Assembly (NCBI GenBank): GCA_018267625.1
Contig: JAFDYC010000023.1
Location: 1-64,000, forward strand
DNA: 64,000 bases
Direction of reading: 5' to 3'
Source: Bacteroidota bacterium
GTDB taxonomy: Bacteria; Bacteroidota; Bacteroidia; Chitinophagales; Chitinophagaceae
A model generated the notes under the pieces. That model ran no database searches and had not been told where the DNA came from. It saw only the letters and a list, made by a program, of their open reading frames with translations. The position numbers and the translations under genes are program-made. Below are positions 51,824 through 62,809 of this stretch, piece after piece (position 1 is the stretch's first letter; every line of letters starts with the position of its first letter).

Positions 51824-53854
51824 ATGATGAAAAAGCAGCTCCTGATTTTGCTGCTGGCCTTACCCGCAGGCTCGCTTTGGGCACAAAAACAAAAGCTGCC
51901 CCAAACGCAGCCTGCCACGGACACGAGCACCTTCCTTGAAGGCGGGCAACTACAGGAAACGGTGGTGACTGGTGTGGCCGCACCTGTGAAGATTCAGAAT
52001 GCTCTTTCGCAATATCGGGTCATCACCAAAGATGCCATGAAGGCCCAGGGCGCAGCCACTGTCGCCGATGCCCTGTCCACACAACTCAACATCAACTTAG
52101 GCAACGATGCAATCCTGGGCACCAACATCACCATGCAGGGCCTGGGCGGCGACAAGGTGAAAGTGCTCATTGACGGGCTGCCGGTAAATGGTAGGGAAAA
52201 TGGAAACATTGACCTGGGCCAGCTTTCACTACAGGACGTCTCCCGTATTGAAATTGTGCAAGGCCCAATGAGTGTCGTGTATGGCTCTGATGCGCTCGGC
52301 GGTGTCATCAACATCATCACCGACAAAGGCAGCGACAAAACGAAAGTCAGTGCCGGCGGCCTCTGGGAAAGCTATGGGAAGTATAATGCCGATGCTTCTG
52401 CCGACTTCCATTTCAACCCCCACCACAACCTTCAATTAGGAGTGGGCAGAAATTTCTCTGACGCCTATGGCTATGCCGATACCGCTTTCCCGCAGAGGGC
52501 TCGCACATTCAAACCTAAAGAACAATGGCTCGCTAACCTGGCCTATCGCTTTCATCCAAACGAACATTTTTCTGCAACACTAGCCTCCGACTTTGTGCAT
52601 GAAATCATTACCGCCCGTGGCTCCATTATCGGCTATCCCTACTATGCTACCGCTGTGGATGAATACTACCGCACCACCCGCAGCAATAACCGCCTGCAAC
52701 TCGAAGGCAAATTGGGAAAAGGCCATTGGCGCCTCGACAATGGCTATGCTTTCTATCGCCGGGTACGGGAGTCACAGATAAAAGACTTAGTCACCCTGCA
52801 GGAAAAAGCAGACACCTCTATCGGAAGCCAGGACACCAGCCGCTTTGATGATATCACCCTTCGATCTAATTATGCTTCCTCAATTGGGAAGTTGCGCTAT
52901 GATGGTGGTTATGACTTGCTCTTTCAACGGGCCCGCAGCGGCAAGTTTGGCGACTCGGTACATGCCGCAGATGACTATGCCTTGTATGGCAATGCCGCAA
53001 TGGACTTTTTCAAGCAAAAACTGACGGCACAATTAGGGCTTCGATACGCCTACAACACTGCTTTCAGCGCACCGCTTATCTATTCGTTCAACCTATTGTA
53101 CCACGCGAATGAACGGCTCCAAATCCGGGCCTCCGCAGCCAAAGGATTCAGGGCTCCTTCCCTCAAAGAACAATACCTCGATTTCGTAGATCAAAACCAC
53201 AACATCATCGGCAACCCGAACCTGAAACCGGAGCATGGATACAACATGCAAGCTTCCGCAACCTGGTCTTATGGCGCCCAAAAGCCCCTGCACGGTGCCC
53301 TCACCGCCACAGCCTATTACAATGACGTACGCAACGTCATCAGCTTAGCCAACCCCGACCACGATCCGGCCAGCATCAACCGGATTTACGGCAACATCGC
53401 AAGACAGCGCAACGCCATTGGCAGCTTGCAGGCAGAAGGAAAATGGAACAGCCTGTATGCTTTAGTCGGCGCCAGCCTGACCCATGTGCTCGCTGCTGAT
53501 AGCGGCTATAATGCATTCAATACCCTTGAGGCTACTGCCACTTTGCGCTACCACTACCGGCCCGCTAAAATCCTGTTGTCGGTATTCTACAAATACACCG
53601 GCGAAAGCCGTCAACTCAGTGCCTTCGCAGATGGTACCGCACTCTATGATGTGACACTGCCCGCCTACAGTATGATGGATGCCTCACTGAGTCGTCGCTT
53701 CTGGAAGGGGCATATAGAAGTGATTGCCGGCCTGAAAAACCTTTTCAATGTGCAGCAGCTTTCCCCCACAGGAACCGTCAGTTCCGTACACAGCAGCGGG
53801 GGCGGCGTACTCCTGCCCAGGCGGATGTTTGCCAGCTTGCGTTTAGATTGGTAA
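51824..53854 (+). CDS. TonB-dependent outer-membrane receptor
   Basis: About 676 residues from the ATG at 51824 (a TTG at 51806 lies in the terminator and is rejected). Signal peptide ending in SLWAQ, a TonB-box-like LQETVVTG, then the plug domain (NITMQGLGGDKVKVLIDGLPVNGRENG, VEIVQGPMSVVYGSDALGGVINI-like segment) and a beta-barrel that ends in RMFASLRLDW with the terminal aromatic residue. It should take up a chelated metal or haem using TonB energy. The HmuY-like gene upstream favours haem; the His residues of the HmuR type were not traced. Confidence 0.88.
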   Translation: MMKKQLLILLLALPAGSLWAQKQKLPQTQPATDTSTFLEGGQLQETVVTGVAAPVKIQNALSQYRVITKDAMKAQGAATVADALSTQLNINLGNDAILGTNITMQGLGGDKVKVLIDGLPVNGRENGNIDLGQLSLQDVSRIEIVQGPMSVVYGSDALGGVINIITDKGSDKTKVSAGGLWESYGKYNADASADFHFNPHHNLQLGVGRNFSDAYGYADTAFPQRARTFKPKEQWLANLAYRFHPNEHFSATLASDFVHEIITARGSIIGYPYYATAVDEYYRTTRSNNRLQLEGKLGKGHWRLDNGYAFYRRVRESQIKDLVTLQEKADTSIGSQDTSRFDDITLRSNYASSIGKLRYDGGYDLLFQRARSGKFGDSVHAADDYALYGNAAMDFFKQKLTAQLGLRYAYNTAFSAPLIYSFNLLYHANERLQIRASAAKGFRAPSLKEQYLDFVDQNHNIIGNPNLKPEHGYNMQASATWSYGAQKPLHGALTATAYYNDVRNVISLANPDHDPASINRIYGNIARQRNAIGSLQAEGKWNSLYALVGASLTHVLAADSGYNAFNTLEATATLRYHYRPAKILLSVFYKYTGESRQLSAFADGTALYDVTLPAYSMMDASLSRRFWKGHIEVIAGLKNLFNVQQLSPTGTVSSVHSSGGGVLLPRRMFASLRLDW

Positions 53855-54136
53855 GGCCCCTTACAGACATCGTTACGCTGCTAAAAACCATTTTTTAGTG
53901 GTCTGCTTTTGAAACTAAATGAAGCTTCGTTGCCTCGCACACTGTGAGGCCAGTGCTCCTATCAGGCTTTGCTCACAGCATTAAATCCTGCACTCATTGC
54001 CGACTAGAGAAATATAGCTGAAAGGTGCGACGCAACGGATGCCTGGGCGTGACCAGTAGCCGATTAAAAAAAAAATCAATCCTGATAAAAACGGAGTCCT
54101 TACCGGGAATCGTACATCAAAGGACTTCTGTATTCT
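53855..54136. other. Convergent intergenic region, receptor/gyrB
   Basis: 282 bases without a gene. CTAAAAA (53881-53887) can pair with TTTTTAG (53892-53898), a weak AT hairpin. TGCGACGCAACGGATGCC (54026-54043) is the fullest copy of the intergenic motif described in the findings. A run of ten A lies near 54067. Confidence 0.5.
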
Positions 54137-56179
<2,043 letters not shown>

Positions 56180-56290
56180 TTATCTGCGAAAGTAACGAAA
56201 AAGCCCCTAATAGGCAAGTGCCATGCTGATTGAAAACGACCACTTTGGCAAGCATTTAAGCCGGCCCATTTTTTCTTTTAGTTTGAAGGC

Positions 56291-57133
56291 TTATCGTATC
56301 CTTCGGGGGCGCAGTTTACCCGATAAGCCACCCGGGCGGAAATAATCCGGATCAACATGAAAGCAGGCACCTAAACTCCCATAAAGAGGGGTATTACCGG
56401 CGATATTATCTCCGCTTACTTGAAGGGTAATACCTACCTGTGCGGTAAACCGGATGAGCTTCCAGCCCAATTCTGCGTTAATGAACGGCTCAATAAAAAC
56501 AAAATGGACGGACTGCACATCGGTGTTGTGCTGGTTATTAAGGATTTCATAGCGTAAGGAAGGGTTATTACTTGGCTGGAAATCAAAAAATTGTTGCGAG
56601 GCGATTCTTAGTCCACCCCCACTTGCAAACAAATCATTTCCCAAGCCTAAAGCGGATTGTAGAAAAATGCGATGATACCGTGTAGAGAAGTCTCGATCAG
56701 GGGTGTAATATCCCCTTCGGCTGAGCGTTCCTTGCCCATAGCCTCCATACGCTTCAAACCGGCCCTTTCTACCGAAGGTGTTGAAATAGCCTGCGCCTAA
56801 TTCCCAACGGTTTCCATTAAAAACACCTCCATACACATCCGCAAATATTGGGGACACATTTTCATCAATGCGCCTGTTGTGGACACTACGATAGCTACCG
56901 ATGAGGCCCAAATGATTCATAGGTGCAAAGGCAACATCCATCCCGAGGGATGCATTACTGCCGCCACCGTAAGCAGAATCATAATAATTGGATTGAGGCT
57001 TTGCCGCTACAATGAGTTTTCCTTCCCAAGCCTTGGTGAGCATCGGTGTATTGGCCCTGTCCGGGAAATAAAGCTTTTGCTGGCAACTAATAAAACATAA
57101 CAAAAGACAGCACAGAACCGCAGAAACTCTCAT
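56291..57133 (-). CDS. Outer-membrane-type lipoprotein, function unknown
   Basis: 280 residues. A lipoprotein signal ends in LCFISC (C17). The rest is rich in aromatic residues and glycine in alternating strands (GLIGSYRSVHNRR, WELGAGYFNTFGRKGRFEAYGGYGQG, FINAELGWKLIRFTAQVGITL), which suggests an outer-membrane beta-barrel or beta-sandwich of about 8-10 strands. No known family was recognised. The gene stands alone between gyrB and the divergent membrane protein. Confidence 0.55.
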   Translation of the reverse strand: MRVSAVLCCLLLCFISCQQKLYFPDRANTPMLTKAWEGKLIVAAKPQSNYYDSAYGGGSNASLGMDVAFAPMNHLGLIGSYRSVHNRRIDENVSPIFADVYGGVFNGNRWELGAGYFNTFGRKGRFEAYGGYGQGTLSRRGYYTPDRDFSTRYHRIFLQSALGLGNDLFASGGGLRIASQQFFDFQPSNNPSLRYEILNNQHNTDVQSVHFVFIEPFINAELGWKLIRFTAQVGITLQVSGDNIAGNTPLYGSLGACFHVDPDYFRPGGLSGKLRPRRIR

Positions 57134-57234
57134 AGAATCAATTGAGTAAGTTGAATTATGTTAAAGATATACATTGTGTCTTTGGCGTTTCAGGATATAT
57201 CTTGGCAGCCGCCGCCCATGAGGGGTTGATTTGA

Positions 57235-58542
57235 ATGTTGCGTGTAGAAAAGACGATAACCCAATTTCCCTTTCTCTTTTTCTGGGTTATTGTAGCACTG
57301 CTTTATTTCCCGGCTTGGCAAACAGGTTTCGTTCATACAGCTTCCGAATGTCAGGCTCATCTCGGGGAACTCAACCATATTTTTTCGGGAAAGGCTGTTT
57401 TTCAAGTTTCGGGCTTGGGCAGCAAGCTGCTGATTACCCTGCTTTGCAAGCTGTTTGGTCCGGTGAGGCTACTCTGGTTTTTGTTGTATGTCAGCATTCA
57501 GGCGCTGGTTGCCTGGCTGCTTTATCGCCTAAGTTTTGAATTACTCGGCGCCAGCAATCCGCATTGCCGCAAGGGGGTGTCTTTCTGGGGCTCCGCTGCT
57601 TTTTGTGTCAGTCCATACCTACCCGAGGTGCTTTTGGGAGCATCTTGCCTCGGCTGTTTGTTTGTCCTTGCTTTTATCCTTGGGATTTTATGGAGTACAG
57701 AGCGCTATATCTATACCCGGGATTCGCGCCTGCCCTGGCTTTCCGCTGTTCTGTTCTTCTTTGCCGGGCTCATGTCCGCTCATGGTATGCTTAGCATCAT
57801 CCTGACCACTGCACTACTCTGTTTCTACAAACGGCTGGGTTGGGAAATGGCTACAAAAAGGAAAACCTGGGCCCTGTTTCTGTGGCCTCAATGTATCATT
57901 TTGCTGCTCCAGCTTTCCGTCACAACGATTGTTGGGGGCAGCGCATTGTTTGCTTCCTGGGGCCGCATATTTTCAGGAATCAGCCTGACTGGAAGCCTTT
58001 CTTTATTTTCAAAGGCTTTCTTTCAAATCTTACTCTTTGGCGACTTCTGGCCTCCGGCCTGGCGTCAGGCTGCATATCTTTTTTTAGATCAGCCCCTGGC
58101 CGGCTATTTAGTCTTCCTGGCTTTGGTGGCCGGGCTTGTCTGGCTGACCCGGCGCGCTACCTTGGGCTTTGGTCAGGAGCAAACGAGCCTGTTGCTTCTG
58201 GTCTGGCTCTTACTAGTCACACTACCCATCTTGTTTCTTCCCAATCAGCTAATTGGCCATACGCCCAGGCACATGCACCTCTATCTGCCCCTGGCCTTTT
58301 TGTGCATCTTACTCGCTATTGGGGTCAATGCTATTCAGGCACCCTGGATTCGAATTGGAATCCCCGTATTGTGGTTTGCTCTGAGCCTCTTTCTGACCCT
58401 GCGCGAAAATTTAAACTGGAAGGAAGCTGATTATTTCAACAAGCAGTTTCGGCAAGAAAACCCGGCAAATTCACAAGCCAGCGCATTCGTTTACCCCTTG
58501 CCCAAATCCTGCATCCGCTACCCGGGCACTATGGCCGATTAA
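57235..58542 (+). CDS. Polytopic membrane protein, possible GT-C-like enzyme
   Basis: 435 residues with about 10-11 hydrophobic segments. The first long periplasmic loop (WQTGFVHTASECQAHLGEL) begins after helix 1, the place where GT-C glycosyltransferases carry their catalytic Asp/Glu; this loop has E and H but no clear DD or DE motif. Unlike many GT-C enzymes there is no large soluble C-terminal domain, only about 40 residues. No family was recognised with confidence. It starts with ATG about 100 bases from the divergent lipoprotein gene. Confidence 0.5.
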   Translation: MLRVEKTITQFPFLFFWVIVALLYFPAWQTGFVHTASECQAHLGELNHIFSGKAVFQVSGLGSKLLITLLCKLFGPVRLLWFLLYVSIQALVAWLLYRLSFELLGASNPHCRKGVSFWGSAAFCVSPYLPEVLLGASCLGCLFVLAFILGILWSTERYIYTRDSRLPWLSAVLFFFAGLMSAHGMLSIILTTALLCFYKRLGWEMATKRKTWALFLWPQCIILLLQLSVTTIVGGSALFASWGRIFSGISLTGSLSLFSKAFFQILLFGDFWPPAWRQAAYLFLDQPLAGYLVFLALVAGLVWLTRRATLGFGQEQTSLLLLVWLLLVTLPILFLPNQLIGHTPRHMHLYLPLAFLCILLAIGVNAIQAPWIRIGIPVLWFALSLFLTLRENLNWKEADYFNKQFRQENPANSQASAFVYPLPKSCIRYPGTMAD

Positions 58543-58610
58543 AGCCCATTGCCTGCCCGAAAGGTTGTTCAATCCGTTTTTTAAAAAAATCATCTGGCAC
58601 CTGTGGTAGG

Positions 58611-59576
58611 GTGCCGCGCCTCAGATCCCTTGCCGGCTCCTGCCGACTTTTGCGTTTTTCATTCTTGAAAGCATCCTCACATCTTAAGGCACACCTGGCC
58701 CTATTGGGTGCCAATCTTTTTTATGGTGCCGGCTTCACTATCGCTAAAACGGTGATGCCCCGACTCATCCTGCCCTTTGGTTTCATCATGATTCGGGTAG
58801 GCGTCACTGCACTTTTATTCTGGCTCACTTTTCTGGGCGGGCAAGGCTTCCGGGCTAAAATCGAACGCCGCGACTGGCCCATTTTAGTGCTGGGGGGCCT
58901 GTTTGGCGTGGGCTTAAATCAAATGCTCTTCTTCTACGGGCTCAACCTCACCACACCAATCCATGCCTCTTTGATAATGATGAGTACCCCCCTGCTCATT
59001 ACCTTGATTGCGGCCATCATTTTAAAAGCTGGCATGCGCTGGGATCAGGGCTTGGGCCTCTTGCTGGGCATTGGCGGCGCTGCCCTGCTGATGACCGCCG
59101 GCAAGGAACTTGTCACTGCCCCCGATGCCTGGCGGGGCGACCTGAGTATCTTTTTCAATGCGGCTTCATACGCTATTTATTTAGTCATCATCAAACCGCT
59201 GATGCAGCGCTACCGGCCCATCTTGGTTATCCGATGGGTCTTCTTTTTCGGGTTGTGTTTCGTACTGCCGTTTAGCTGGCCGCAGTTTGCGCAAATCCCT
59301 TGGCATCTATTTGCCTGGAGCGATTATGCTGCCGTGGCTTTCATTGTCATTTGCTGCACCTTCTTCACCTACCTCTGGAATATCTACGCCCTGCGCATCC
59401 TCTCGCCGGCCACTGCCGGAGCCTATATTTACCTGCAACCTCTATTTGCTGCGGTCATCGCCATGCTCTGGCTCGGCGAAGTCCTGACTTGGGTGAAACT
59501 ACTGGCTGCATTCCTCATTTTCTCCGGTGTGTATTTAGTCAGCTTCGGATGGAAGCGTAAGAGCAGGATGGCCTAA
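58611..59576 (+). CDS. EamA/DMT family transporter
   Basis: Up to 321 residues from a GTG at 58611; a TTG at 58665 (18 codons in) would start just before the first helix and is an equally good choice. Ten membrane helices arranged as two EamA repeats: the first starts HLALLGANLFYGAGFTIAK, the second DLSIFFNAASYAIYLVIIKPL, ending PATAGAYIYLQPLFAAVIAMLWLGE. Drug/metabolite transporters of this type export amino acids, metabolites or other small molecules; the substrate cannot be told. Confidence 0.85.
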   Translation: MPRLRSLAGSCRLLRFSFLKASSHLKAHLALLGANLFYGAGFTIAKTVMPRLILPFGFIMIRVGVTALLFWLTFLGGQGFRAKIERRDWPILVLGGLFGVGLNQMLFFYGLNLTTPIHASLIMMSTPLLITLIAAIILKAGMRWDQGLGLLLGIGGAALLMTAGKELVTAPDAWRGDLSIFFNAASYAIYLVIIKPLMQRYRPILVIRWVFFFGLCFVLPFSWPQFAQIPWHLFAWSDYAAVAFIVICCTFFTYLWNIYALRILSPATAGAYIYLQPLFAAVIAMLWLGEVLTWVKLLAAFLIFSGVYLVSFGWKRKSRMA

Positions 59577-59722
59577 GTACACAGGAGCAAACACGGTTCC
59601 TCTTTCAAGTGCCTAAAAACTTTTGTAGCGATCTTTTTTTTCGGTTGCTGCTCACATTCAGCATCCGTTGAAGCCTGCCACCCAAAATAATTGGTAGCGC
59701 ACCAGCCTTCCGGCTCCCGAAT

Positions 59723-59757
59723 GAAAAGCAAAGAGGCTACCCTTTTGGGCAGCCTCT
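59723..59757 (-). terminator. Terminator of pckA
   Basis: An 11-bp stem with one G-U pair (59747-59757 with 59732-59742) and a four-base loop. Read on the minus strand, it is followed by TTTGCTTTT. It lies 23 bases after the pckA stop. Confidence 0.75.
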
Positions 59758-59779
59758 GCTTAGTTGTTATGAAAGGTGA

Positions 59780-61396
59780 TTAAGCCGTTTCCAATACCGT
59801 CTTCGGCGCAGCGTTTTTGATTTCTTCGCTGGATTCAGAGGCATATTTTTCGAAGTTTTTGTTGAAGCGCTCTGCGAGTTCGGCTGCCTTCTTGTCGTAA
59901 GCTTCCTTGTCGGCCCAGGTGTCGCGGGGGTTGAGTACTTCGCCAGGTACACCGGGTACGCTTTGCGGAATGAGCACGCCGAACAAAGGATGGGCTACAT
60001 ATTCAACATGATTCAACTCGCCATTCATGGCTGCTGTGATGATGGAGCGGGTATGTTTCAGGCTCATGCGCTTGCCCACACCGTAAGGGCCTCCGGTCCA
60101 ACCGGTGTTTACCAACCATACGTTTACGTCTGGATGAGCTGCCAGTTTTTTACCTAAAAGCTCAGCATATTTGGCGGGGTGCAGGGGCAGGAACACCTTA
60201 CCAAAGCAGGCTGAGAATGTAGGTTGAGGCTCAGTAACACCTACCTCGGTACCGGCAACCTTCGCTGTATAGCCTGAGATAAACTGGAACATGGCCTGAG
60301 GCACCGTGAGCTTGGAAATGGGGGGGAGAATCCCGAAAGCGTCAGCGGTAAGGAAGAAGATATTCTTCGGGTCACCACCGTATGATTTTTCCTTGGCATT
60401 GGGGATAAAATCAATGGGATATGCGACCCGGGTATTTTCCGTCATCGAGGCATCGGCATAGTTCACCACGTTGCTGCCTTCAAAGAAGGTGATGTTTTCG
60501 AGCAGGGCGCCAGGCTTGACCGCTTCCCAGATTTGAGGTTCTTTTTCTTTGGAAAGGTCAATGCATTTGGCATAGCAACCTCCTTCAAAGTTGAAGACAG
60601 AGCCATCGGCCCAACCGTGTTCATCGTCGCCGATAAGGGCGCGGTGCGGGTCGGCAGAGAGCGTGGTTTTGCCCGTGCCGGAAAGGCCAAAAAATAAGGA
60701 TACATCACCCTGTTCGCCTTCGTTGGCCGAGCAGTGCATGGAGAGTACTTTATGGTCGTGAGGCAGGATGAAATTGAGAACCCCGAAGATGCCTTTTTTG
60801 ATTTCTCCGGTGTAGGAGGAGCCACCAATCAGCACGATACGGCGTGTGAAATTGACGATGGTGAAGTTGCCCTGGCGGGTTTTGTGTTTGGCAGGGTCGG
60901 CAAGGAAAAAAGGAGCCTGAATGATGACCCAATCCGGTTGCTGGGTTTTGATTTCTTCCGCCGTAGGGCGCAAGAAGAGGTCGTTGCAAAAGAGATTGGC
61001 CCAAGGGGTTTCGTTGACCACGCGGATGTTGAGGCGGAACTTAGGGTCGGCACAGGCATAGCTGTCGCGCACCCACACTTCTTTACCCTTGAAGTAGTCG
61101 CAAACATCGAGGTAGAGCTTGTCGAAGTCAGCAGGTTCGAAGGGAATGTTGATATCTCCCCAGTCCACACTATGCTCGGTAATCGCATCCTTCACGGTGA
61201 ACTTGTCCTTAGGCGAGCGGCCGGTGAACTTACCGGTGCTGACGCTCAGCGCGCCCGTGTCGTTCAGTACACCCTGGCCCAGTTCCAGTGCCTTTTGAGT
61301 CAGCACCTCGGGGGCAAGATTCCAATGAGCAATGGCTACATCTAATCCCAGATCAGTCAGGCTAGCTGCCGGGTTTTTCGTCCCTGTCTCCTGCAT
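59780..61396 (-). CDS. pckA: Phosphoenolpyruvate carboxykinase (ATP)
   Basis: 538 residues, the ATP-dependent type. It converts oxaloacetate and ATP to phosphoenolpyruvate, CO2 and ADP, the first step of gluconeogenesis. FTGRSPKDKF near residue 58, the P-loop GLSGTGKTT (237-245) and the metal-binding DPHRALIGDDEHGW after it are typical. A promoter-like TATTTTTG (minus strand, 61434-61441) lies 37 bases upstream of the start; a terminator follows the gene, so it is a single-gene transcript. Confidence 0.96.
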   Translation of the reverse strand: MQETGTKNPAASLTDLGLDVAIAHWNLAPEVLTQKALELGQGVLNDTGALSVSTGKFTGRSPKDKFTVKDAITEHSVDWGDINIPFEPADFDKLYLDVCDYFKGKEVWVRDSYACADPKFRLNIRVVNETPWANLFCNDLFLRPTAEEIKTQQPDWVIIQAPFFLADPAKHKTRQGNFTIVNFTRRIVLIGGSSYTGEIKKGIFGVLNFILPHDHKVLSMHCSANEGEQGDVSLFFGLSGTGKTTLSADPHRALIGDDEHGWADGSVFNFEGGCYAKCIDLSKEKEPQIWEAVKPGALLENITFFEGSNVVNYADASMTENTRVAYPIDFIPNAKEKSYGGDPKNIFFLTADAFGILPPISKLTVPQAMFQFISGYTAKVAGTEVGVTEPQPTFSACFGKVFLPLHPAKYAELLGKKLAAHPDVNVWLVNTGWTGGPYGVGKRMSLKHTRSIITAAMNGELNHVEYVAHPLFGVLIPQSVPGVPGEVLNPRDTWADKEAYDKKAAELAERFNKNFEKYASESSEEIKNAAPKTVLETA

Positions 61397-61433
61397 ATTA
61401 GGTTTTGTTTAAAAATTGGTTCGAATGAGGGCG

Positions 61434-61441
61434 CAAAAATA
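61434..61441 (-). promoter_or_regulatory. pckA promoter -7 element
   Basis: The minus strand reads TATTTTTG, a perfect TAnnTTTG match, 37 bases before the pckA start. No TTG is found at -33. Confidence 0.45.
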
Positions 61442-61602
61442 CATAGCGCAGGGAAACGGCTGCGAAGGGGAAGGGGATAATTTCCTTAATTCATTCTTAA
61501 TCAAGTTCAGGAGCCCCCAGTCAGGCGCCAGTGAATTTCCTGAATAAACCTTGATTTCAGCATGTTACCCGCTTGATTGGACTTAAACACCCCGCTTAGG
61601 GT

Positions 61603-62796
61603 TCATGATTTTCCTGTGGTTAGCTCTTCAAAATAGCCTTCCAGCCTTGTGGTAATGGCATCCCAACCAAAGCGCTCACGCATGACTTCGATTCCCTGTC
61701 TGCCGGTATCGCAACGCAGCGATTCACTTTCCAGCAAGTCGAGTACCGATTGAGCAAAATCTTCGGGATTGTTTTGCCTGAATGCTCCTTGCCCCTGTGC
61801 GATGCCCAGGCCCGCAAAGCCGATTTCGGAACATACGACGGGGATGCCCATCGCCATTGCCTCCAGCACTTTGTTTTGCGTACCGGCACCAAAGCGCAGC
61901 GGTGCTACCACTACACTAGCAGCATTGTATTGCTCTGCCAGGTCTTTTACAAAGCCGGTCACTTCAACCCCTTTCCCAGCCAAAGCCAGCACAGAAGGCA
62001 GGGGATGCTGGCCCGCTATCACAAACCGGATTTGCGGATGATATCGCCGGATCAGGGGCAGGATTTCAGCGTGGAAATAGAGAACGGCATCCACATTGGG
62101 CGCATAGTCCATATTGCCGGTAAAAAGCAAAGTATGATGATGGCTATAGTCATGTGCCCGGGGCGCAAAATGCGTTAAGTCCACCCCATTGGGCAACAGG
62201 CGTAGCTTATCTGCATGGTGGGTCTTGCGCAGGTATTGAATGTCTTCGTCAGAACAGGCGAGGGTCATATCGTAAGCCTGTATCACGGGTTCGTAGTGTA
62301 GTACCCTCCGGTATTCTGCCTGCTGAAATAAGCGCTTAAAAAAGTTTCTTTCTGATGCTGCCCGGCGTTGCCAGTAAAGCGAAAAGGCATCCGGCAAGTC
62401 TAATATCCTGGGTATGGAATGCTGCCCGGCGAGGTAGGGTGCCATGCGCAGATGCTGCACATGGATGGCATCGAAGTGATGCTCTTCCAGCAAGCGCAAC
62501 AAGGCTTTTCGGAAGGCAGCATCCTGGAAGTAGAGTACTTGCAGGGGTTTTGGGTCCCATAATGCAGAAAGGCAATGCAGGGCTGACTTCCAGGGGGGTA
62601 ATTGAATCAGGTTTACGGAAGCAAATATGCGCTCCAGCTCCGCTTGGGCTTCCCTATCGGCAGCGCATTGTGCGAAGCTGAGCAGGTGCAGCTCGTGGCC
62701 TTTTGCTGCAAGTCTTTTCGCCAGATGAAAAATCTTGAGCTTATCTCCGCGATAAGGCGGATAGGGCGTACGGTTGGCAAGGAAGAGTAGCTTCAA
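61603..62796 (-). CDS. GT4-type glycosyltransferase
   Basis: 397 residues. It begins MKLLFLANRTPYPPYRGDKL, the N-lobe loop of GT4 enzymes of the TIGR03087-like sugar transferase group. The C-lobe has LLFTGNMDYAPNVDAVLYF, FVIAGQHP and the donor-binding part VVVAPLRFGAGTQNKVLEAMAMG (with the Lys and Glu of the family). It is 13 bases after ribBA on the same strand, an unusual partner, so it may be transcribed with it. Substrate unknown; it is far from the polysaccharide block at 8.5-17 kb. Confidence 0.87.
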   Translation of the reverse strand: MKLLFLANRTPYPPYRGDKLKIFHLAKRLAAKGHELHLLSFAQCAADREAQAELERIFASVNLIQLPPWKSALHCLSALWDPKPLQVLYFQDAAFRKALLRLLEEHHFDAIHVQHLRMAPYLAGQHSIPRILDLPDAFSLYWQRRAASERNFFKRLFQQAEYRRVLHYEPVIQAYDMTLACSDEDIQYLRKTHHADKLRLLPNGVDLTHFAPRAHDYSHHHTLLFTGNMDYAPNVDAVLYFHAEILPLIRRYHPQIRFVIAGQHPLPSVLALAGKGVEVTGFVKDLAEQYNAASVVVAPLRFGAGTQNKVLEAMAMGIPVVCSEIGFAGLGIAQGQGAFRQNNPEDFAQSVLDLLESESLRCDTGRQGIEVMRERFGWDAITTRLEGYFEELTTGKS

Positions 62797-62809
62797 GGGC
62801 AGGATAAGC

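Noticed and set aside
53881..53898. Possible terminator after the TonB receptor gene
   Set aside because: Only seven A-T-rich pairs and no separate T run; too weak to call.
60734..61345. 203-codon plus-strand frame opposite pckA
   Set aside because: Antisense shadow of a well-conserved gene; no start context or family resemblance.
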